From assembly GCA_913053815.1 (NCBI GenBank), contig CAJXGK010000013.1, positions 1 through 14,501 on the forward strand: a stretch of 14,501 nt of DNA, in the 5' to 3' direction. Below the pieces are notes generated by a model. That model saw only the letters and a program-made list of their open reading frames with translations, had not been told where the DNA came from and made no database searches. Position numbers and translations under genes: made by a program. Source of the stretch: an uncultured Rhodanobacteraceae bacterium (lineage in GTDB: Bacteria > Pseudomonadota > Gammaproteobacteria > Xanthomonadales > Rhodanobacteraceae). This document shows positions 7,462 to 12,592 of the stretch, one piece after another; the stretch's first letter is position 1; every line of letters begins with the position of its first letter.

Positions 7462-8055
7462 CTAATCGGATCCCCCGACTGGCCAGTATCGGCTCAGTCC
7501 CCAATGACACAGCATAAACGCTGTACCGGTCAGTGCGCCATAAAAATGCGCAATGGCGATCACCCTTCCCCCCAGTCCATCTTGTTCACCCGGTAGCGGA
7601 CCCACTAGGATGGTATAGGTGACCAAGACCCCCATCAGGGTAAACATGATCAGGCTGCGCCGAGGACTGAATTGCCATTCCACCCAAGCCCCGGCCGTAA
7701 ACAAGGCGAAGAGCATTCCCGAAATACCTACATACCAGTGGATGCCGGGAGAAAACCAGTACAGACCGAGAGTCACCCCAAGACTGCCGACGAGGACCAG
7801 AACCAGCCAAGTACGTTCGCTCAGATAGCGATGGAAATAACTCCAGATTAGGCCCAGTCCGGCCAAGTCGCGCCACAGATGGGTCCAACCCAGGTGTACG
7901 AAATTGCCACTAAGCAGGCGCCATAACTCCCCTTCGGCGACCAGATCACGCTGATAGCGCAAGCTCGGCGCAAGCCCGAAAATCTGAATGGTTGTGGCAA
8001 CGCAAGCAATGCCCAGGGGCAGCCGCCAGATACGTAACCATCGAAGGATTTGCAT
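7462..8055 (-). CDS. rrtA: Rhombosortase-type rhomboid intramembrane serine protease
   Basis: The 197-residue membrane protein has the rhomboid catalytic pair: Ser112 in GISG (110-113) and His170 in AIAHFYGALTG. The ELWRLLSGNFVHLGWTHL stretch (43-60) and the short length with about six membrane segments fit the rhombosortase subfamily. This subfamily cleaves proteins carrying a C-terminal GlyGly-CTERM tail; known substrates pass through the T2SS. The expected oxyanion Asn, four residues after His59, is Asp63. The stop is 6 bp before gspC, so the two genes are almost certainly co-transcribed. The frame stays open 59 codons further upstream, but that part shows no family character; ATG 8055 gives the usual length, though it has no good Shine-Dalgarno sequence. 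No GlyGly-CTERM substrate is visible in this window. A generic rhomboid is the alternative. Confidence 0.85.
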   Translation of the reverse strand: MQILRWLRIWRLPLGIACVATTIQIFGLAPSLRYQRDLVAEGELWRLLSGNFVHLGWTHLWRDLAGLGLIWSYFHRYLSERTWLVLVLVGSLGVTLGLYWFSPGIHWYVGISGMLFALFTAGAWVEWQFSPRRSLIMFTLMGVLVTYTILVGPLPGEQDGLGGRVIAIAHFYGALTGTAFMLCHWGLSRYWPVGGSD

Positions 8056-8293
8056 AAGCAGTGCACCGGATAGGTGCTGAACTAAGTGAACCCGGCAACC
8101 ATACCAGCCAGTACCATGAATGGGTGGAGTGCTGGCAGCCGGGGGGACTTGGACAAGTAAGTAGTGAATCCGGGGGCTGTCGGCGCAGGAAATAAACCGC
8201 ATATATCCAAGCCCCCTGCGGCGACGATCCATACGTCAAGGGGGCCGATTCATCGATAATGGGTACCGGCTCAATAGTCCCGTAACTAGCCAT
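8056..8293 (-). promoter_or_regulatory. Possible leader of the rrtA-gsp operon, with competing stems
   Basis: This 238-bp gap between mpl and rrtA probably carries the 5' region of the secretion operon. On the minus strand GCCCCC (8245-8240) can pair with GGGGGC (8216-8211), and an inner GACG/CGTC stem (8237-8234 with 8226-8223) stacks inside it. The same GGGGGC could instead pair with GCCCCC (8177-8172) further downstream. I found TTGACG (8241-8236) but no -10 at proper spacing, so no promoter is called. The structure is inferred from complementarity only. Confidence 0.3.
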
Positions 8294-9670
8294 TCATTCG
8301 GCAGCAACGCGAGGCTTATCACTCAAAGCCGCCAGGAAGCGCTGCGGGGCGCCCTCGAAACCACCGTTAGACATGAACACCACATGGTCGCCGGTATGGG
8401 TGTGGGACAGCAAGGCGTCGATCAATGCGTCAACCGAGGATACGCTATGACCATGACCTTGTAAGGCATCGATCACCGTTTGTGCTTTCCAGGCCAGCTC
8501 AGGGCGCTGCAAAAACACCACAACATCCGCCTCCGCCAGGGCCGGAGCTAGAAGATCAGCATGTACCCCTTGACGCATGGAGTTGGACCGAGGCTCCAAG
8601 GCCACCACAATCCGGGCCGGGCCGAGCTTCGCGCGCAGACCCTGCAAGGTGCTGGCAATGGCCGTGGGATGATGGGCGAAATCGTCGTACACTCGGATGC
8701 TGGCGCGTTCCCCCAGATCTTCTAGGCGCCGTCGTACGTTCCTAAATCTGGAACAATACGGCAACAGCTGCACAGCTTCGACACCGCTAGCCTGAGCGGC
8801 GGCCAGGGCCGCGAGAGCATTCATGACATTGTGTCGTCCAAGCAGATCCCATTGTACTTCGCCGATCCGCTGGCCATGACGGAAGACGGCAAAAGCCGAA
8901 CCATCGTCGCGCAGCAGCTGCGCCCGCCAATCGCCTCTTTTGATGCCGAAAGTTTCTACCGGCGTCCAGCAACCCATAGCCAGCACCTCGGCAAGAGCCC
9001 GGTCCTCGGCATTGACAATCAGCCGGCCGTTACCCGGTATGGTTCGTACCAGGTGATGAAATTGGCGCTGGATTGCGGCCAGATTGGGAAAAATGTCCGC
9101 ATGCTCAAATTCTAGATTGTTTAATATCGCCACGTGCGGCCGGTAATGCACAAACTTGGAACGCTTATCGAAAAAAGCCGTATCGTATTCGTCCGCTTCG
9201 ACGACGAACGTCGCTCCCCGGCCAAGGCGCGCAGACAAGCCGAAATTTCTCGGTATGCCACCAATTAGAAAGCCCGGTTCAAGATCCGCCGCATCGAGCA
9301 GGAAGGCCAACAGACTGCTGGTCGTAGTCTTGCCATGGGTACCGGCCACCGCCAGTACCTGTCGTGATGCCAGCACTCGCTCACCTAGCCATTGCGGCCC
9401 GGAGGTATAACTGAGGCCTTTGTTCAGCATCCACTCGATGGCGGCATTGCCGCGACTGAGCGCATTACCAACCACCACGCAATCCGGAGCGGGTGACAGA
9501 ACCTCAGGGCGATAACCCGACTGCAGATGAATGCCCAGCGTCTCCAGCTGGGTGCTCATGGGCGGATATACGTTGAGATCGGAACCCTCGACCTGGTAGC
9601 CCAACTCGTGGGCCAAGGCCGCTATGCCACCCATGAAAGTTCCACAAATACCGAGGATATGAATACGCAT
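8294..9670 (-). CDS. mpl: UDP-N-acetylmuramate:L-Ala-gamma-D-Glu-meso-Dap ligase (murein recycling)
   Basis: The 458-residue cytoplasmic Mur-family ligase reattaches recycled tripeptide from old peptidoglycan to UDP-MurNAc using ATP. Visible features are an N-terminal nucleotide-binding start MRIHILGICGTFMGG, the P-loop GTHGKTTT (110-117), and EADEYDTAFFDKRSKF (158-173). NNLEFEHADIF (184-194), LGRHNVMNALAA (277-288), YDDFAHHPTA (328-337) and SNSMRQG (362-368) follow. The DEYDTAFFDKRSKF form and the FAHHPTA motif separate Mpl from MurC. Length equals that of E. coli Mpl (457). The frame extends 20 codons further upstream, but the ATG at 9670 gives the conserved N terminus. It lies 1 bp after the stop of the upstream membrane-protein gene, so translation is probably coupled. 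Confidence 0.96.
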   Translation of the reverse strand: MRIHILGICGTFMGGIAALAHELGYQVEGSDLNVYPPMSTQLETLGIHLQSGYRPEVLSPAPDCVVVGNALSRGNAAIEWMLNKGLSYTSGPQWLGERVLASRQVLAVAGTHGKTTTSSLLAFLLDAADLEPGFLIGGIPRNFGLSARLGRGATFVVEADEYDTAFFDKRSKFVHYRPHVAILNNLEFEHADIFPNLAAIQRQFHHLVRTIPGNGRLIVNAEDRALAEVLAMGCWTPVETFGIKRGDWRAQLLRDDGSAFAVFRHGQRIGEVQWDLLGRHNVMNALAALAAAQASGVEAVQLLPYCSRFRNVRRRLEDLGERASIRVYDDFAHHPTAIASTLQGLRAKLGPARIVVALEPRSNSMRQGVHADLLAPALAEADVVVFLQRPELAWKAQTVIDALQGHGHSVSSVDALIDALLSHTHTGDHVVFMSNGGFEGAPQRFLAALSDKPRVAAE

Positions 9671-9671
9671 C

Positions 9672-10184
9672 TCAGAGCAATGCCAGATAATGAACCATGA
9701 CCATTCTGCCCAAGCCCAACAGCAACACAATCAGTACCCCGGCGGCAAAGGGTATCTCCAGGGCCTGGCGAAAAATATGGGCCTTGACCAAAAACTTCCA
9801 GAAAGCCATGACCAGCAATGGCACACTGAGCAACAGCACCCGGGAATCCGCTTGTCCTGGCGTTACCGGGCCTAGGATCAGGATCAACGGTAAGGCCAGC
9901 ATATTGAACACCAAACTGGTGACAAACAGTGCCAGTACGGTTTGTACCCAGCGCACGGTTTGTTGGCGGAGCCGCAGCAGCAACCACGCCATACCCGCTT
10001 CATAGCCCACTAACAGCAAAGCCAAGCTGACCGGAATCGTCTGTGTCTGAGCCCACGCTCCGGCAAGAATCAGGATCATCAAAGCCACGCCCAGGCCCAT
10101 CACCCATACCGGGCGATAAGGCATATCCTGAGGGCCACAGCGCAATCGCAACAGCTGACGTATTCTGGAGATCAATTCAGTCAT
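9672..10184 (-). CDS. Small polytopic membrane protein of unknown function
   Basis: I do not recognise a family with confidence. The 170-residue product has a basic N terminus (residues 1-24, several Arg) and about five hydrophobic segments near 25-43, 50-71, 80-104, 114-133 and 143-167. The layout is roughly that of small Yip1-like or similar integral proteins, but I cannot support a domain name. It has no catalytic motif that I can see. The stop is 1 bp before mpl, suggesting a link to cell-wall recycling or simple co-transcription. The start is uncertain: the frame runs back over the divergent tusA-like gene, so I choose ATG 10184, which leaves 13 bp to that gene. An ATG at 10124 would remove the first 20 residues. 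Confidence 0.7.
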   Translation of the reverse strand: MTELISRIRQLLRLRCGPQDMPYRPVWVMGLGVALMILILAGAWAQTQTIPVSLALLLVGYEAGMAWLLLRLRQQTVRWVQTVLALFVTSLVFNMLALPLILILGPVTPGQADSRVLLLSVPLLVMAFWKFLVKAHIFRQALEIPFAAGVLIVLLLGLGRMVMVHYLALL

Positions 10185-10197
10185 GCAGTGAGTACGG

Positions 10198-10431
10198 ATG
10201 GATACCTTGGAGAATGAAATCAAACTGGACGTTCGGGGCATGGCCTGCCCGGCACCGATGCGGGCCTTGCGAAGGGTACTGCGAGAATCTCCCCAGACTA
10301 TGGTCATTGACCTGGTTGGTGATGATCCACATCTTGAACTGGACGTAGCCGCCTATTGTGCACGCAGCGCCCACCACCTACTTTCTGTGGCCCGAGCCGG
10401 CTCGACTATTCACTTACGAATACATCGCTAG
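10198..10431 (+). CDS. TusA/SirA-family sulfur carrier protein
   Basis: The 77-residue protein has the family's beta-strand start EIKLDVRG, then MACPAPMRALRRVL with the sulfur-carrying Cys17 in a CPxP motif. The C-terminal part LELDVAAYCARSAHHLLS matches the TusA pattern. TusA proteins receive persulfide sulfur from a cysteine desulfurase for tRNA thiolation. In sulfur oxidisers, related copies shuttle sulfur in the cytoplasm to Dsr/Hdr-type systems. No dsr, hdr, rhd or tus genes are nearby, so the specific role is open and I give no symbol. A second Cys (54) is present. It is transcribed alone, divergently from the membrane-protein gene with only 13 bp between start codons, so its promoter must lie inside that gene. 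Confidence 0.88.
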   Translation: MDTLENEIKLDVRGMACPAPMRALRRVLRESPQTMVIDLVGDDPHLELDVAAYCARSAHHLLSVARAGSTIHLRIHR

Positions 10432-10462
10432 CCGGGGTGCTCGCTGCATAAAACAACTAACC

Positions 10463-10476
10463 ACCGCATAAGCGGT
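10463..10476. terminator. Hairpin between convergent tusA-like and adk genes
   Basis: ACCGC (10463-10467) and GCGGT (10472-10476) form a 5-bp stem with the loop ATAA. On the minus strand the stem is followed by GGTTAGTTGTTTT, a loose T-rich tail that could end adk transcription. On the plus strand CTTTTC occurs about 13 bases later. It lies in the 91-bp convergent spacer where a shared terminator is expected, but stem and tails are weak. Confidence 0.35.
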
Positions 10477-10522
10477 ATCAATCGGCTTTTCTTGGCCACC
10501 TCTGAGTCACTTTCCCCCGCCG

Positions 10523-11104
10523 CTAATCCGGTACCGTTTGCGGATGCTGCAGAGCCATAAGAATCCGGGAGAAAATCGCCTCGACCTGGCCGATGCCATC
10601 CACAACCTTGAGCAGCCGAATCTTGGCATAGTGATCGGCGAGTGGGGCGGTCTGCTCCTGGTAAATTTGTAACCGCTTACGCACTGTCTCGGGGGTATCG
10701 TCTGTACGACCTTCTTCATGAGCCCGCAAAGCAGTGCGCTCGACGATGGCATCAATGGGAACTTCCAGCTTGACTACGGCGTTCAGGGGTTGGCCCAGGC
10801 GCCGCAACAGCAGATCCAGGGCATCAGCCTGGGCAAGATTGCGCGGATAGCCGTCAAGAATGAACCCATGGGCTACATCAGCACGACTGAGGCGATCTTC
10901 GAGCATATCCAGAACGATGGCATCGGAAACCAAATGCCCGGCATCCATGACGGCCTTGGCCTTAAGACCCAATGGGGTACCTTCGGCGACGGCCGCGCGC
11001 AATAAGTCACCCGTAGAAATATGCGGCACCCCCAACTCGGACGTAAGCCGAGTTGCTTGGGTTCCCTTGCCCGAACCGGGTGCACCGAGAAGAACGAGTC
11101 GCAT
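10523..11104 (-). CDS. adk: Adenylate kinase (short-lid type)
   Basis: The 193-residue cytoplasmic enzyme converts ATP + AMP to two ADP. It shows the P-loop GAPGSGKGT (8-16), the AMP-site ISTGDLLR (29-36), FILDGYPRN (81-89, with Tyr where Phe is common), and EEGRTDDTPETVRKRL (130-145). The lid between about 121 and 135 is short and lacks the zinc-type Cys or long insert, as in the 185-195-residue class. The start is firmly set by a near-ideal AAGGTGA ribosome site 7 nt before the ATG. The frame would extend 11 codons upstream but without such a site. It is divergent from pfp, with 122 bp between start codons. Because adenylylating reactions release AMP and PPi, an adk next to PPi-using enzymes makes metabolic sense. 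Confidence 0.97.
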   Translation of the reverse strand: MRLVLLGAPGSGKGTQATRLTSELGVPHISTGDLLRAAVAEGTPLGLKAKAVMDAGHLVSDAIVLDMLEDRLSRADVAHGFILDGYPRNLAQADALDLLLRRLGQPLNAVVKLEVPIDAIVERTALRAHEEGRTDDTPETVRKRLQIYQEQTAPLADHYAKIRLLKVVDGIGQVEAIFSRILMALQHPQTVPD

Positions 11105-11111
11105 ATTTGAG

Positions 11112-11118
11112 TCACCTT
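11112..11118 (-). promoter_or_regulatory. Strong ribosome binding site of adk
   Basis: The minus strand reads AAGGTGA, complementary to seven bases of the 16S rRNA anti-Shine-Dalgarno end, followed by 7 bases and the ATG at 11104. It decides the start of adk over the in-frame ATG at 11137. Confidence 0.8.
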
Positions 11119-11134
11119 GGATATCGTGCGCTAA

Positions 11135-11168
11135 CACGTATCCGTTATGCTTGAAAACTAACTGTCAA
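11135..11168 (-). promoter_or_regulatory. Candidate adk promoter
   Basis: The minus strand carries a perfect -35 hexamer TTGACA (11168-11163). No good -10 sits at 17 bp: CATAAC comes at a 13-bp spacing and GATACG at 20 bp, each with only partial agreement. The position would give a leader of about 25-35 nt before adk. On the plus strand, TTGAAA (11151-11156) and TATCTG (11171-11176) have a 14-bp spacing and could belong to the pfp promoter. Both are tentative. Confidence 0.35.
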
Positions 11169-11185
11169 ACTATCTGCTGCCCCCT

Positions 11186-11203
11186 ACCGGAGTCAAACCC
11201 GGT
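11186..11203. repeat. Inverted repeat in the pfp 5' leader
   Basis: ACCGG (11186-11190) and CCGGT (11199-11203) are exact reverse complements around the 8-base loop AGTCAAAC, ending 23 bases before the pfp start codon. It could be an operator or a small leader hairpin. On the minus strand it superficially resembles a tRNA T-arm, but the loop is 8 rather than 7 bases and no tRNA surrounds it. Confidence 0.4.
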
Positions 11204-11226
11204 GACTAACATCTACTGGAGCTATC

Positions 11227-12480
11227 ATGTCCCGAGGCAAGCTTGTTTATGCTCAGTCCGGCGGGGTCACCGCTGTCATCAATGCCACGGCTTCTGCCGT
11301 CATCCGCACCGCTCGCCAGAATCGAGTGAAGGTCTACGCCGGGCACAACGGTATTCTCGGAATTCTCAACGAGGATCTGATCGACACATCCAAAGAAACG
11401 CTCCATACCATCCGAGCCCTGGCCCACACGCCAGGTGGGGCCTTTGGCTCATGCCGGTTCAAATTACAATCCATCGAACAGGACCGGGCTCGCTACGAAC
11501 GCCTGATTGAGGTGTTAGCCGCCCACGATATCCGCTATTTTTTATACAACGGCGGCAACGACTCGGCCGACACCGCGCTGAAGATTGCCCAGGCCAGCAA
11601 GATCCTGGGTTACCCTCTCACGTGTGTGGGGGTGCCCAAAACCGTCGACAATGATCTGGCTGTAACCGACTGCAGCCCAGGCTTTGGTTCGGTGGCCAAG
11701 TACACCGCATTATCCGTACGTGAAGCCAGTCTGGATATTGCTTCCATGGCCAAAACATCAACCAAAGTGTTCATCCTTGAGGTCATGGGACGCCATGCGG
11801 GCTGGATCGCCGCCGCCGCCGGGTTGGCCGGGGAGGGTCGCGATGCGCCCCCCCATCTGATCCTGTTTCCCGAACGGGCCTTTGACGAAGCTGATTTTCT
11901 GCACCAGGTTCAGGCCACTGTGAATCGTATCGGTTGGTGTGTGGTGGCCGCGTCGGAAGGTGTGCACTACGCCGATGGCCGGTTTCTGGCCGAGGCCGGC
12001 AGCCAGGATGCCTTCGGTCATGCTCAGCTCGGTGGTGCGGCTCCTACGCTGGCTGGTCTGGTCAAGGAAAAACTCGGCATGAAAGTGCACTGGGCGCTGC
12101 CTGACTATCTGCAACGCTCAGCCCGACATATTGCCTCGGCCACGGATCTGGCCCAAGCCGAGGCGGTGGGTGAAGCGGCCGTGAACTATGCCTTGCAGGA
12201 TAAGCACGGGGTTATACCGGTGATTGAGCGCCTATCCGACCGCCCCTACCGCTGGCGGGTAGTCCCCGCCCCGCTGGCCCGGGTCGCCAATCATGAGAAA
12301 AAACTTCCCCGTAAATTCATCCGGGCCGATGGCTATGGCATCACTGCCGCCGCGCGAAGTTATCTATCGCCGTTGATTCAGGGCGAGGCATTTCCACCCT
12401 TCAACCGCGATGGGTTACCACACATAGCCGAACTGCGTCGGCAGCCGGTAGCCAAGAAACTTTCTGCATTCGAGGGATGA
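11227..12480 (+). CDS. pfp: Pyrophosphate-dependent 6-phosphofructokinase
   Basis: The 417-residue cytoplasmic enzyme reversibly phosphorylates fructose 6-phosphate with PPi in place of ATP; in some bacteria related enzymes also act on seven-carbon sugars. Family motifs are [13 protein letters not shown] (8-20), GGNDS (109-113), PKTVDNDL (137-144), MGRHAGW (187-193), [10 protein letters not shown] (242-251) and [10 protein letters not shown] (292-301). Asp112, where ATP enzymes have Gly in GGDGS, and Lys138 in PKTVDND are the accepted PPi-type determinants. GGAG at 11218-11221, 5 nt before the ATG, supports the start. hppA follows after 112 bp on the same strand, the arrangement known from methanotrophs. 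Because the reaction is reversible it can serve both glycolysis and gluconeogenesis or the Calvin cycle. Confidence 0.95.
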   Translation: MSRGKLVYAQSGGVTAVINATASAVIRTARQNRVKVYAGHNGILGILNEDLIDTSKETLHTIRALAHTPGGAFGSCRFKLQSIEQDRARYERLIEVLAAHDIRYFLYNGGNDSADTALKIAQASKILGYPLTCVGVPKTVDNDLAVTDCSPGFGSVAKYTALSVREASLDIASMAKTSTKVFILEVMGRHAGWIAAAAGLAGEGRDAPPHLILFPERAFDEADFLHQVQATVNRIGWCVVAASEGVHYADGRFLAEAGSQDAFGHAQLGGAAPTLAGLVKEKLGMKVHWALPDYLQRSARHIASATDLAQAEAVGEAAVNYALQDKHGVIPVIERLSDRPYRWRVVPAPLARVANHEKKLPRKFIRADGYGITAAARSYLSPLIQGEAFPPFNRDGLPHIAELRRQPVAKKLSAFEG

Positions 12481-12592
12481 CACTCCAGCCAACCGGGATG
12501 GTGTATTGCACCAAGTCAGGTGTCTTGCTCATGCCTATGCTGGTAGAGTTATGCTTTCGGCAAGCTCACATACCCATACAGGAGGGGGCTCG
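12481..12592 (+). other. pfp-hppA spacer
   Basis: This 112-bp spacer holds no gene that I can support. It ends in the strong hppA ribosome site. No terminator hairpin with a T-tract is visible after pfp, so read-through into hppA is plausible. TTGCTC (12524-12529) with TAGAGT (12543-12548) is a poor promoter match at 13-bp spacing. Confidence 0.4.
12580..12585 (+). promoter_or_regulatory. Ribosome binding site of hppA
   Basis: AGGAGG lies 7 bases before the ATG at 12593. The full core match to the anti-Shine-Dalgarno fixes the hppA start and suggests efficient translation. Confidence 0.85.

Noticed and set aside
8056..8232. 59-codon N-terminal extension of the rhombosortase frame
   Set aside because: The extension has no rhomboid-family character, and the ATG at 8055 gives the usual length of the subfamily.
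7946..8293. Minus-strand open frame starting right after the mpl stop (115 codons)
   Set aside because: It overlaps rrtA out of frame for about 110 bp and has no recognisable domain. Its short likeness to the GspE N terminus (PVPI-x-DES) is about 19 of 27 bases and is most likely chance.
11177..11208. T-arm-like tRNA remnant on the minus strand (ACCGG, GTTTGACT, CCGGT)
   Set aside because: The loop is 8 rather than 7 bases, and no acceptor, D or anticodon arms can be folded around it. The flank is coding sequence of pfp, so it is reported only as an inverted repeat.
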